From the NCBI GenBank assembly GCA_023416995.1, contig JAEZGI010000057.1, positions 124,001-188,000 of the forward strand: DNA of 64,000 bases, written 5' to 3'. Both the position numbers and the translations under genes were made by a program. The notes under the pieces were generated by a model, which saw nothing but the letters and a program-made list of their open reading frames with translations, made no database searches and was not told where the DNA came from. The stretch is from Bacteroidota bacterium (lineage in GTDB: Bacteria; Bacteroidota; Bacteroidia; Chitinophagales; Chitinophagaceae). This document shows positions 50,351-59,313 of the stretch, one piece after another (within the stretch, counting starts at the first letter, position 1; each line of letters opens with the position of its first letter).

Positions 50351-51299
50351 GTAACTCCAGTTTCTTCAATTGTGCAGTTAGCAAAGACGCTGCTTCACTA
50401 TGAGAAATTAACCGGAATTGTATCTGTTCGCCCGGTTTCAGTTGTGCGCAAACAGGCAGATCAGCCGCAGCCACCTGTGCTATACGTGCATAACCGCCGG
50501 TGGTCTGACCGTCGGCCATCAATAACATTAACCTGCCAGAGTTCGTAACCTGCAGGGTTCCGGTATCGACTGCGGTTGACAATAACTCTTTTTTGGTGGA
50601 TTTTTTTATTGCTGGTCCATCCAATAGAATGGCCATCCTTGCTGAATCTGCATTGATCGTATATGGTTTGGTAGTAAAACTTTCTTTTGACCCGCTCTCG
50701 AACCAATCGTACTCTAATCCCTTTACAACCCGGATGATGCGTGATTCATATTCTGCCAGCGTTGAAGGGTACAGGCCCCATGAAAAACCGGATACGGTAT
50801 CAGTTTTTAATCGTTGCAGAATAGACTTTGTAACCGGCGAATATTTTTTTGCTGAATGAAGCAGTTGAAGTTTTTGTAATGGCTGACCGATACCCGCGGG
50901 AGAATATGTGCTATGACTTCCAAGTATTTCTTCTGTATCCCAACCGCCGGCTACAGAGAGATAAGTATAACAGCCGGTATTATCATAATTCAATTGCACC
51001 AATGTTCCCGCAGGTACAAACAATGCTTTCCATAATGGTTGTGGTTCACCGGCAACCGTCATCACTGCCCCGGCTCCGCAGCAGGCCATTAACAGGTTGC
51101 TGGTGGCCAGAAATTCAAAGTCGCCAAAAGCAACTTCAATTACAGCACTGTTTGCAGGGTTGCCAATTAATATATTAGCGCTTGCTGCCGCCAGCCTGTC
51201 CATCGCGCCGGCAACCGGCAAACCTATATCCCGGTATCCCTTGCGGCCAAGATCCTGCATTGTACTTAATACGCCGGGTTTAATAATTTGTATGTCCAT
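50313..51299 (-). CDS. pxpC: 5-oxoprolinase subunit C
   Basis: 328 residues of the KipA/biotin-dependent carboxyltransferase-like family. IQIIKPGVLSTMQDLGRKGYR and GLPVAGAMDRLAAASANIL are the standard start; RLMLLMADGQTTGGYARI is the conserved C-terminal signature. It forms the PxpBC complex that phosphorylates 5-oxoproline with PxpA. One base separates it from pxpB. Its end overlaps the convergent Nramp-related gene by 38 bases. Confidence 0.93.
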   Translation of the reverse strand: MDIQIIKPGVLSTMQDLGRKGYRDIGLPVAGAMDRLAAASANILIGNPANSAVIEVAFGDFEFLATSNLLMACCGAGAVMTVAGEPQPLWKALFVPAGTLVQLNYDNTGCYTYLSVAGGWDTEEILGSHSTYSPAGIGQPLQKLQLLHSAKKYSPVTKSILQRLKTDTVSGFSWGLYPSTLAEYESRIIRVVKGLEYDWFESGSKESFTTKPYTINADSARMAILLDGPAIKKSTKKELLSTAVDTGTLQVTNSGRLMLLMADGQTTGGYARIAQVAAADLPVCAQLKPGEQIQFRLISHSEAASLLTAQLKKLELLRQQVESMTLLS

Positions 51300-51300
51300 A

Positions 51301-52008
51301 TCAGCTGATCAATCTTTCAAACTCGGTGGCAGAAATTGGTGCAAACTTTACTTTGAACCCTTGAGCCAGCAAAGCCGGCGGGTCCTGCTTAAGGCTAAAT
51401 AACTGCATGGGTGTTCTGCCGATCAACTGCCAGCCACCGGGCGCCGCAAATGGATAGATACCTGTTTGTACACCGGCAATACCTACTGAACCACCGGGTA
51501 CGCGTTTGCCGGGTGTATCTTTCCGCGGTATGATTAATCGTTTGTCCATCCCCGTGAGATAAGGAAAACCCGGCATGAAGCCAAGCATGGCTACCTCGTA
51601 CTCCGCATCAGAATGCAGCCTGATTATATCTTCTGCCGGCAGACCGAGAAAGCGTGTTACTTCTTTCATATCCGGGGCATAGATGCCTTCATAACACACA
51701 GGTATTAACACTGGTTTGTTTTGATTGTGTGCTGTTTCAGCAGGCTCCAGGGTATCCAGGTACCGCGTTATCTTTTCCCGGGCATCATCTCCCGGCAAAT
51801 CACTGTTTGTAATCTCTATCAAATCATAAAAAATAGTCAGGGAAGTATAAGCGGGCACTGTTTCGATAAAACCAGGGAACGGTTTGTTACGAATCGCTTC
51901 ATTAACTGATCTTATATCCTGCGTTGTTGTAGCATTGATTTCATTTCCAAAGCTTAGTAACAAGGCAGTTTCGCTGTACTGGTATGGTTGAAATAATCTG
52001 CTCAACAT
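51301..52008 (-). CDS. pxpB: 5-oxoprolinase subunit B
   Basis: 235 residues of the KipI family: SETALLLSFGNEI, ETVPAYTSLTIFYD, GFMPGFPYLTGMD, PRKDTPGKRVPGGSVGIAG and APGGWQLIGRTP are all family signatures. It is the ATP-dependent partner of PxpC in 5-oxoproline cleavage. It is the first gene of the pxpBC pair on the minus strand. Confidence 0.93.
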   Translation of the reverse strand: MLSRLFQPYQYSETALLLSFGNEINATTTQDIRSVNEAIRNKPFPGFIETVPAYTSLTIFYDLIEITNSDLPGDDAREKITRYLDTLEPAETAHNQNKPVLIPVCYEGIYAPDMKEVTRFLGLPAEDIIRLHSDAEYEVAMLGFMPGFPYLTGMDKRLIIPRKDTPGKRVPGGSVGIAGVQTGIYPFAAPGGWQLIGRTPMQLFSLKQDPPALLAQGFKVKFAPISATEFERLIS

Positions 52009-52041
52009 GAGTCCCTGAACCGGATGTTTGCATTCAAGTTC

Positions 52042-53244
52042 CTAATTCTTTTTGTCTTTCTTGTCTTCTTTCTTTTTATCATCATCTTTTTTGCCGCCTC
52101 CGAATATGCGTTGCAAAAGGTTCCGGTCATCTTTTTTATCGTCTTCATCCACAGATGAAATATTGATCTGGTTATCTACACTTGGTAATAAAGCCTGGAT
52201 AAATGCATTTCTTAACACCTCCCAGATCGCATCTATGATATCAGTTTTTGGTTGCGAGAAACTTCCTTCCAGCGGTACTTTTGTTGCCACCTGGTCCTTT
52301 TTCTGGTTGCGAAATACAACGCCAACACCACCAACAACAGACTCCCACAACTTGCGCAGGAGCGGATCTTTTTTATCCTCACGACCCACAACATCAAGAT
52401 CTTTGATCACAGGTTTAACGTAGCCTTTGAAACGCCCTTCTTTAGCAGCAAGTTCCGTGTACAGCCCGAAGTTGCCTTTGTTTACATCGAAGTCAGCATA
52501 GGCTTGGAGAAAGTCGTTCAACTCAACGAGATTGGTGTTTTTGACTTCAGCGTTTAAGTCAAAGGTTGCTTCATCGGCCAGTGCGTTCAACTTCATATTC
52601 AAGGTCACTTCGCCCCCGTAGGCTGCTGCGCTGGCCCTGACAGATGCCGGCAGCAGGGTACTGCTATCATACGAGTTGTTAAGGTTGGTCGCTAATACAT
52701 GCACCTTCTTCAGGGAAACATCCACCCTGGGTTTACTTGTATTATCAACATAATGTACGGAACCGTCGTGTATCTCGAACCGGTTAACTTTCAGCGGCAT
52801 AAAGTCTTTGAGCAGTTTGCGAAAATCGTTTGTATCCTTTTTGATCTCGCTTAGTTCTGTGCGGTCCTTTGTGAAGATCAGTGACGGGGCATTTACATCC
52901 AGTTCACCCACAAGGCCTCCTTTAAAAAGCGCTGCCCATTCTACCGAAAGATCGATGCGATCAGCGTTGAAAAACTTTGTTCTTTTCCCCGTGGCGCTGT
53001 CCATCTCATCCAGGAAAATTTTATCTATCTGGTAGGCGCCCCGGTACAATGAGATATCAATATCATCAACATGGCCATAATAACCATCCATGTTTGCAAG
53101 TGTTTTATTCGCGTAATGCAGCACAACGTATGGCAAAATCAAACGGGCTATGATGAGCACGGCAATTATTATGAGAGGGATCATCAGGCGTTTTCGGCGG
53201 TAAAACGGTCGCGCCGGTTTTTGTGATCTTGTTTGAAAAGACAT
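52042..53244 (-). CDS. DUF748 (AsmA-like) membrane-anchored protein
   Basis: 400 residues. One N-terminal membrane helix at about 20-42 (LMIPLIIIAVLIIARLILPY) is followed by a periplasmic beta-rich DUF748 domain (GHVDDIDISLYRGAYQIDKI, FFNADRIDLSVEWAALFKG, VNRFEIHDGSVHYVD). Related AsmA-type proteins act in envelope lipid transport. The C-terminus is an unusual low-complexity run of Lys and Asp (about 25 residues). It lies 33 bases upstream of pxpB on the same strand but has no evident functional tie. Confidence 0.85.
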   Translation of the reverse strand: MSFQTRSQKPARPFYRRKRLMIPLIIIAVLIIARLILPYVVLHYANKTLANMDGYYGHVDDIDISLYRGAYQIDKIFLDEMDSATGKRTKFFNADRIDLSVEWAALFKGGLVGELDVNAPSLIFTKDRTELSEIKKDTNDFRKLLKDFMPLKVNRFEIHDGSVHYVDNTSKPRVDVSLKKVHVLATNLNNSYDSSTLLPASVRASAAAYGGEVTLNMKLNALADEATFDLNAEVKNTNLVELNDFLQAYADFDVNKGNFGLYTELAAKEGRFKGYVKPVIKDLDVVGREDKKDPLLRKLWESVVGGVGVVFRNQKKDQVATKVPLEGSFSQPKTDIIDAIWEVLRNAFIQALLPSVDNQINISSVDEDDKKDDRNLLQRIFGGGKKDDDKKKEDKKDKKN

Positions 53245-53406
53245 AGTGAAATCGTTATTAATACAATGATTGTAACCGGGTATACGGTTTCTTAACTGCC
53301 CTGCAAATCAGGGGCCGCCGGGTGATTTGCATTTGGGTCACATCATGAGTTTGACGTACTTTGAGACCCTGTTATTTAAATTGATCGAAAACCAAACAGT
53401 ACTGTA

Positions 53407-54963
53407 ATGAGAAAAAGTGTTGTATTTCCTTTAGTGATTTCAATGTTGACCCAGGTGCCGGTGTTTGCGCAGGTACCTGATTCGGTGGTGGTTAAAAACA
53501 TTGTGGCAGAAGCCACTAATAATTCGCAGCTGGAAGTGCTTGCCCACGAGTTAATGGATGGGATCGGCCCCCGGCTGGTAGGCACCCCGCAGATGAAACA
53601 GGCCAATGACTGGGCCGTTGCCAAATACAAAAGCTGGGGCATCAATGCAAAAAATGAACAATGGGGTGAATGGCGCGGATGGGAGCGTGGTACCACTCAT
53701 ATTGATATGATTTCGCCAAGGGTTAAAACGCTTGAGGGCATGCAACTCGCCTGGAGCCCGTCAACAAACGGAAAAACCGTTACGGGCGAGGTGGTGTTGA
53801 TACCTGACGTTGCTGACAGTAACGCGTTTAAACAATGGTTGCCAACAGTTAAGGGGAAATTTGTTTTGATCTCAATGAATCAACCAACAGGTCGTCCTGA
53901 TTATAACTGGGAAGAATATGGAACCAAAGAATCCATTGAAAATATGAAGAAGAACCGTGCAGCACTGACTGAGAGCTGGCGGAACCGGATCGCAAAAACC
54001 GGCTATAATGCACGCACGCTACCTGCAGCTCTTGAAAAAGCGGGCGCAGTGGGTGTGGTGATGTCGAACTGGAGTGCTGGCTTTGGCGTTAACAAGATAT
54101 TCGGCGCATACACCAGCAAAGTGCCCACTATTGATGTTGCGCTCGAGGATTATGGTCTTCTTTACAGGCTGACTGAATCAGGTGCAAAACCACGCATCAG
54201 TGTAAGAGCCGATTCAAAAGATCTTGGAATGGTTCCTACTTTCAATACCATTGCTGAGATCAAAGGTTCAGAGAAACCAGATGAGTACGTAATTCTCAGT
54301 GCTCACTTTGATTCATGGGATGGCGGCACCGGCGCAACAGACAATGGAACCGGAACACTTACCATGATGGAAGCAATGCGGATCCTGAAAAAGATCTATC
54401 CGAATCCAAAACGTACCATTCTTGTGGGACATTGGGGCAGTGAAGAACAGGGACTAAACGGGTCAAGAGCATTTGTTGAAGATCATCCTGAAATTGTTTC
54501 AAAGATCCAGGCTTTGTTCAACCAGGATAATGGAACCGGTCGCGTAGTGAATTTATCGGGCCAGGGCTTTGTACATTCTTATGATTACCTGGGACGTTGG
54601 CTCGCCGCGGTTCCTTCAGAAATCCGTTCACAAATTCAGACCAACTTCCCTGGATCACCCGGTGGTGGTGGATCTGACTTTGCTTCTTTTGTGGCAGTAG
54701 GTGCGCCGGCGTTTTCGCTCAGTTCTACCAGTTGGGCGTATGGCAGCTATACCTGGCACACCAACCGTGACACCTATGATAAGATTGTTTTTGATGATGT
54801 TCGGAGCAACGCGATCCTGACGGCCATTCTTGCATACATGGCCAGCGAGGATCCGGCGACTACTTCAAGGGAGAAAAGAGTGATGGGTGCCAACCCGAGA
54901 ACCGGTGAACCCATGCCATGGCCACGACAAACCAAGGCAACCCGGAAAGGCGGGGTTAACTAA
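53407..54963 (+). CDS. Secreted M28-family metallopeptidase
   Basis: 518 residues with a signal peptide ending near PVFAQ. A protease-associated domain occupies the middle (LEKAGAVGVVMSNWSAGF). The zinc site is visible: HFDSWDGGTGATDNGTG (His and Asp), GSEEQGLNGS (Glu, catalytic Glu), NQDNGTG (Asp) and WHTNRDTYD (His). It is an aminopeptidase or carboxypeptidase acting in the periplasm or outside. A terminator follows its stop. Confidence 0.92.
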   Translation: MRKSVVFPLVISMLTQVPVFAQVPDSVVVKNIVAEATNNSQLEVLAHELMDGIGPRLVGTPQMKQANDWAVAKYKSWGINAKNEQWGEWRGWERGTTHIDMISPRVKTLEGMQLAWSPSTNGKTVTGEVVLIPDVADSNAFKQWLPTVKGKFVLISMNQPTGRPDYNWEEYGTKESIENMKKNRAALTESWRNRIAKTGYNARTLPAALEKAGAVGVVMSNWSAGFGVNKIFGAYTSKVPTIDVALEDYGLLYRLTESGAKPRISVRADSKDLGMVPTFNTIAEIKGSEKPDEYVILSAHFDSWDGGTGATDNGTGTLTMMEAMRILKKIYPNPKRTILVGHWGSEEQGLNGSRAFVEDHPEIVSKIQALFNQDNGTGRVVNLSGQGFVHSYDYLGRWLAAVPSEIRSQIQTNFPGSPGGGGSDFASFVAVGAPAFSLSSTSWAYGSYTWHTNRDTYDKIVFDDVRSNAILTAILAYMASEDPATTSREKRVMGANPRTGEPMPWPRQTKATRKGGVN

Positions 54964-54983
54964 AACCAATCAATGATTAATAA

Positions 54984-55010
54984 AATACCGGGTTCTGCCC
55001 GGTATTTTTA
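54984..55010. terminator. Bidirectional intrinsic terminator
   Basis: Arms AATACCGGG (54984-54992) and CCCGGTATT (54998-55006) with a 5-base loop and a T run to 55009. It lies between the convergent M28 and M19 peptidase genes and overlaps the last codon area of the latter. Confidence 0.88.
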
Positions 55011-56075
55011 TTTCCAGTTCCGCTGAAGAAAATCAAGCCAGTTGCCATGCATAAATTTGGTCACATCTTTATCCGAAAAACCACGGGCCTTCAACATGGC
55101 AGGTAACTTCCGGAGGTCCGCAATGGTTTCAAGATCGTAGGGAGACTGTTCTTTCCCGAATGCTCCGTCAAGATCGGTTCCTATGCCTACGTGATCGGTA
55201 TTACCGGCCAGCTCACAGATATGTAACACATGGTCGATCATTTTATCCAAATTACAGCCTTGTCCGATGGGGGTAGAAATTCCTCTTTGCCATCCGGGCA
55301 CCATCATCCAGGCATCCAGTGCGCCTCCTATAACTGCACCACGATCTATCAGCGCCCGGATCATATCATCGCTAAACTGGCGGTTATGATCTACCAGTGC
55401 CCTGCAATTATTATGACTCGCCCACACAGCACCAGTGTAACTTTCCATTGCATCCCAAAAGGCATCATCGCAAAGATGCGTTGCGTCGAGAATCATGCCC
55501 AGCGTATCCATCCGTTTCAACAGTTCTTTACCCCGCGGGTTGAGCGCTCCTGTGGCATCGGTGCCATTTGCATACCTGCCGGGGCCGTAGTGAGCGGGGC
55601 CCACTGCCCGTAGCCCATACCCAAAAGCTATATCGAGGTAGTCAATATTTACTAACGAATCAGCGCCTTCAAGACTTAGTATATACCCGATTGGTTTATT
55701 TTCTGAGTCCGCACGGTTCCAGTTTTCAAGATGTTGATTGAGCTGGGTGAGACTGGTAATCATGATCAATTCACCCGCGCGTTCCATTTCTTTGTACCAG
55801 GCGAGCTGGGCCTGCGTTTGAGCCCAGGCCTGTTCAGGTGATCGCCAGCCGGGCAATGGGTTACCCGGTTCAACATATCGCGCGATCTGTGTGGCTACTA
55901 CCAGGCCGATATTTCCTTCACGCAGCGCAGGAAACGATACCGTACCGCGACTGCGATCGGGTTTATCGGTCAGGCCTGATTCTGAAGACCGGATATCAAA
56001 CACGCTTTGGCGCAGATCGCGGTTCCACTCCATTGCGTTCATGGCGAGGTCAAGGTGTGCGTCAACGATAAACAT
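55008..56075 (-). CDS. Membrane dipeptidase family (M19) peptidase
   Basis: 355 residues. Metal-ligand motif DAHLDLAMN at the start, LEGADSL, LGMILDATHLCDDAFWDA, WASHNNCRALVDHNRQFSDD and HVGIGTDLDGAFG are all M19 signatures. No signal peptide, so it is likely cytoplasmic. It cleaves dipeptides with a dizinc centre. The RidA gene is 4 bases upstream on the same strand, so both form a small operon. Confidence 0.92.
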   Translation of the reverse strand: MFIVDAHLDLAMNAMEWNRDLRQSVFDIRSSESGLTDKPDRSRGTVSFPALREGNIGLVVATQIARYVEPGNPLPGWRSPEQAWAQTQAQLAWYKEMERAGELIMITSLTQLNQHLENWNRADSENKPIGYILSLEGADSLVNIDYLDIAFGYGLRAVGPAHYGPGRYANGTDATGALNPRGKELLKRMDTLGMILDATHLCDDAFWDAMESYTGAVWASHNNCRALVDHNRQFSDDMIRALIDRGAVIGGALDAWMMVPGWQRGISTPIGQGCNLDKMIDHVLHICELAGNTDHVGIGTDLDGAFGKEQSPYDLETIADLRKLPAMLKARGFSDKDVTKFMHGNWLDFLQRNWK

Positions 56076-56079
56076 AAGC

Positions 56080-56556
56080 TTAAGCTAATTCAAACATGGC
56101 TTCGATTTCCACAGGAATATTATCGGGAAGCGAGCCGAAGCCAACGGCGCTTCTTACACCGATACCATTTTCTTCGCCCCAGATGGTCGCAAACAGTTCG
56201 CTGCAACCATTGATCACATAAGGATGGGCACCAAAATCCGGCGTGCTGTTAACCATTCCCAACACCTTGATCACACGTTTTATTTTGTTTAAGCTGCCGA
56301 ATTTTGCCACGATGGTTGCCAGCATTGCAAGTGCTACCTGCTGCGCTGCCTCCTTTCCACCGTCTTTGTCCATATCAACACCTACGCGCCCGATTATCAG
56401 GCTGCGGTCGGGTAGCACGGGGCCATGTCCACTGAGATAAAGATATTTGCCGTCAACCAGGCAGGGTTTATAAACTCCCAAAGGCGCCGGCGCTGGTGGT
56501 AATTGAAGCCCGGTGGCCCGGAATCGCTCGTCGGGACTGGTATTCTGATCTTCCAT
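56080..56556 (-). CDS. RidA/YjgF-family enamine deaminase
   Basis: 158 residues. VDGKYLYLSGHGPVLPD, QVALAMLATIVAKFGSLNKI and VRSAVGFGSLPDNIPVEIEA match the RidA family, with the longer N-terminus of the YjgF-like subfamily. Members hydrolyse reactive enamine/imine intermediates. The substrate-binding Arg of true RidA sits in VRSAVGFGSLP here, so activity is plausible. First gene of the RidA-M19 operon. Confidence 0.88.
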   Translation of the reverse strand: MEDQNTSPDERFRATGLQLPPAPAPLGVYKPCLVDGKYLYLSGHGPVLPDRSLIIGRVGVDMDKDGGKEAAQQVALAMLATIVAKFGSLNKIKRVIKVLGMVNSTPDFGAHPYVINGCSELFATIWGEENGIGVRSAVGFGSLPDNIPVEIEAMFELA

Positions 56557-56772
56557 GGAATGTTTTTAAATTGAATTATAATAGGATGGCTGCAAGAAAT
56601 CTGCATCAAAGATGGTGAATTTTGCGTTTTTTCCGGCTTTGATTAGAAGATCGACCGTTTGCCGCTGATAATTTTTGCGAATCAATTCTGCAGGGATGAA
56701 AAATAATTTGAATAATTTCAGCGTGTGAACCGGCTGGATCATTAAACATTGCCAGACCCACTACTTTTAAAT

Positions 56773-57570
56773 ATGCCGCAAAACCCACCTTCCAATCCAG
56801 GGGTACAGGCAGAAATGCCACCTGTACTTCAGAAAAAGGATAGAAAACAGCTCATCATCCGCCAGGTTGGAATACATACCCGGCTGACATTTGCTGACCT
56901 TGTTAAGCTGATTGATGTTTCTGAAGATACCATCCGCCGCGATGTCAACGAACTGGCCGATGAAGGGCAGGTAATACGCATCAAGGGAGGGGTGATGACG
57001 GCCGCTTATCACCTGGGTCGTGAATCCGGTACTTATTTACAATCAGGAAAATTGGTAATTGCTGATAAAGCACTTTCTCTTTTGAAACAGGATATGATTT
57101 TATTAACCGGTGGAGGCACATCCATACGTGAGTTTATAAAAAGAATACCTGATGATCTCCGGGCAACAGTGATCACTGTTAATCCCCTGACAGCTGTAGA
57201 ACTGCTCGATAAACCACAAATAAAAACAATCATACTCGGGGGATGTTTATCAACCTACAGCCAGATGGTTGTTACGGGCGAGGTGTTTGCCTCACTTGCC
57301 TCTCTGAAAGCTGATCTTTGTATCCTCGGCATTAATGCAATAGATAGTGAAAACGGGTTAACTGATTCTGACTGGGAAACAGTACAGGTTAAAAAAGCCA
57401 TGATGAAAGCTGCAAAGGAAGTAGCGGTTCTCACGATTTCAGAGAAACTGAATTCATCGATGCAAATGAAGATCTCTGATCTTAATGAAATCAATTACCT
57501 GGTAACAGAGCTGGATCCATCTCACCAGTTGTTACAGAAGTATCATGCGCCTGGTGTCACCATACTTTGA
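56773..57570 (+). CDS. DeoR/GlpR-family transcriptional regulator
   Basis: 265 residues from the ATG at 56773 (open from a TTG at 56749). The N-terminal helix-turn-helix is clear: TRLTFADLVKLIDVSEDTIRRDV and GQVIRIKGGVM. The DeoR C-terminal sugar-phosphate-binding fold follows (ILLTGGGTSIREF, TVNPLTAVELL, LILGGCLSTYS-like segment and GINAIDSENGLTDSD). It probably responds to a phosphorylated sugar or sugar acid. It is divergent from the RidA-M19 operon, a possible target. Confidence 0.9.
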   Translation: MPQNPPSNPGVQAEMPPVLQKKDRKQLIIRQVGIHTRLTFADLVKLIDVSEDTIRRDVNELADEGQVIRIKGGVMTAAYHLGRESGTYLQSGKLVIADKALSLLKQDMILLTGGGTSIREFIKRIPDDLRATVITVNPLTAVELLDKPQIKTIILGGCLSTYSQMVVTGEVFASLASLKADLCILGINAIDSENGLTDSDWETVQVKKAMMKAAKEVAVLTISEKLNSSMQMKISDLNEINYLVTELDPSHQLLQKYHAPGVTIL

Positions 57571-57572
57571 AA

Positions 57573-57908
57573 TCATATCTTCTTCCTCGGTAATTTTTTA
57601 GCGACCAGATCGTAGGAATTTTTTATCCATTCATGTAACAACTTGTTTGGAATTGACCCATCCATCAATATAGTGTTCCAATGTTTTTTATTCATATGAT
57701 AACCGGGTAATACCGATGGGTATCGTTCACGCAGTTCAGGAACCAGCTCTGGATCACATTTCAGGTTAACACTTTCGAATAAATCAATATCTGTCAGCGC
57801 AAACATTTTTCCACCTACTTTATAAACCAATGTGTTTGGTCCAAATGGAAATTCTTCAGTAACATTGGGAAAAGACATACATAAACTGCGAAAACTTTCA
57901 ATATCCAT
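57573..57908 (-). CDS. MmcQ/YjbR-family protein
   Basis: 111 residues. RSLCMSFPNVTEEFPFGPNTL, KVGGKMFALTDI, LKCDPELVPELRERYPSVLPG and MNKKHWNTILMDGSIPN are the typical segments of the MmcQ/YjbR family (CyaY-like fold). Its role in bacteria is not known, though it is often called DNA-binding. It converges on the DeoR gene with a gap of only 2 bases. Confidence 0.9.
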   Translation of the reverse strand: MDIESFRSLCMSFPNVTEEFPFGPNTLVYKVGGKMFALTDIDLFESVNLKCDPELVPELRERYPSVLPGYHMNKKHWNTILMDGSIPNKLLHEWIKNSYDLVAKKLPRKKI

Positions 57909-58069
57909 ATTATTTACAACATGAGTTTAGTAATATAAATGAATCAATCTGTATTTCAAAGCTAAAGATTTCAACATCTTTTTGCCGCATTCTACATTTT
58001 TTCCACTTTCTGCAATAATCATAAAACCCATTCTCATTTTTCACTTACTTGCGGGTTCAATCATTGCTT

Positions 58070-58258
58070 ATGATCACTTCAACCAGTACTGCCGGCGTTT
58101 CCGACTATCTTGCATTATACCAGTACCTCAGCGTACTCACCGAAGAACAAATCATTAAGTTGAGGAGAATTGCGGTTGGTATCTTACCATTGTCTGCTTT
58201 TTCCGATGACGAGGTAAAACAACTTGAAAGCAAGCAAAAAGGTCAGCTGACCTCTTGA
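58070..58258 (+). CDS. Small hypothetical protein
   Basis: 62 residues from the ATG at 58070 (open from 58049). It is helical in look (VSDYLALYQYLSVLTEEQIIKLRRI) with a charged tail. I do not recognise it. It lies on the opposite strand just at the end of the response regulator gene, with a 1-base gap. It could be a real small gene or a chance frame. Confidence 0.35.
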   Translation: MITSTSTAGVSDYLALYQYLSVLTEEQIIKLRRIAVGILPLSAFSDDEVKQLESKQKGQLTS

Positions 58259-58259
58259 T

Positions 58260-59303
58260 TCAATAGGCGAGCGATGCCAGCTTTTTTATATCGGTAATAA
58301 TTATTTTCCCTTCTTTGATTTCAACCAGCTTTTCTGATTTGAAATCGCTCAAAGTGCGGATCAGTGATTCAGTAGCTGTACCCACATACTGCGCAATGTC
58401 TTCACGCGAAATTGCCAGTGCTTTATCTTCCCCTGCAAAACGAGCATGAATATCAACCAATCCTTTTGCAACCCGTTTGCGCAAAGAATCGTAAGCCAGG
58501 TTGAGAAGCCTGGATTCTTTCTCCTTTACATCCCTGGATATAAGTGAAATAAATCTCGAGGCTATTGTGAGATCGTTGTAAACGGCGTTGAGAAAAATGT
58601 CTTTCCCGATCTGTACGATTTCTGCATCTTCAAGCACCATGGCACTGTCTTCGTAATTTGTGCCTTCGATTAAAGGTATATGGCCCAGGTAATCACCAGG
58701 CTGATATAAATTAGTAATATATTCCTTCCCGTTTTCATGTACCCTGAAAGTTTTGACCTTTCCTGATTTTACATAATACAGGTACTTTGGTCGTCGTCCT
58801 TCAACATAGATCATTGACTTTTTGTGAAAAGGTTCGCTTTCGTATTGCGAAGGATCAAGTGGCATAATGCCATTTTCACTAAGATCCTTCAGAAATGCAC
58901 CTGCATCTCCTGTTGAATACTGTGCCTGAACAACCTCTGCTTTTTTTAACCGCGTTTCAATTGCCCTGAGTAATTCAAGATCATCAAACGGTTTGGTGAG
59001 GTAATCGTCTGCACCGAGTTCCATGCCTTTCCTGAAATCATTGCGTTCGGTTTTCGCGGTAAGAAAGATGAACGGGATGTTTTCAGTAGCCGTGTTTTTT
59101 TTCAAAAGATGTAAGACGCCATAACCATCCAGATCGGGCATCATAATGTCACATACAATTAGATCAGGTATCTCTTTCAAAGCAAATTCAACACCGCGTT
59201 TTCCATTTTCGGCTGTGGATACACGATAGCCGGCCAAAGAAAGGATCTCAGCAGTATTTTCTCTTATATCAACGTTGTCATCTATAACCAGCAGATGTTT
59301 CAT
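58260..59303 (-). CDS. Receiver-Crp/Fnr response regulator fusion
   Basis: 347 residues from the ATG at 59303 (open to 59330). Residues 1-120 are a CheY-like receiver: acidic pocket Asp8/Asp9, phospho-acceptor Asp52 in VCDIMMPD, Thr82, Lys104. Residues about 150-260 are a cyclic-nucleotide-binding-like domain (YYVKSGKVKTFRVHENGKEY, LYQPGDYLGHIPLI), and the last 70 form a Crp-type winged helix (SREDIAQYVGTATESLIRTL). Phosphorylation thus replaces or supplements ligand binding. It is 10 bases behind its kinase gene and belongs to the ric-kinase-regulator operon. Confidence 0.93.
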   Translation of the reverse strand: MKHLLVIDDNVDIRENTAEILSLAGYRVSTAENGKRGVEFALKEIPDLIVCDIMMPDLDGYGVLHLLKKNTATENIPFIFLTAKTERNDFRKGMELGADDYLTKPFDDLELLRAIETRLKKAEVVQAQYSTGDAGAFLKDLSENGIMPLDPSQYESEPFHKKSMIYVEGRRPKYLYYVKSGKVKTFRVHENGKEYITNLYQPGDYLGHIPLIEGTNYEDSAMVLEDAEIVQIGKDIFLNAVYNDLTIASRFISLISRDVKEKESRLLNLAYDSLRKRVAKGLVDIHARFAGEDKALAISREDIAQYVGTATESLIRTLSDFKSEKLVEIKEGKIIITDIKKLASLAY

Positions 59304-59313
59304 CCGGAACGTT

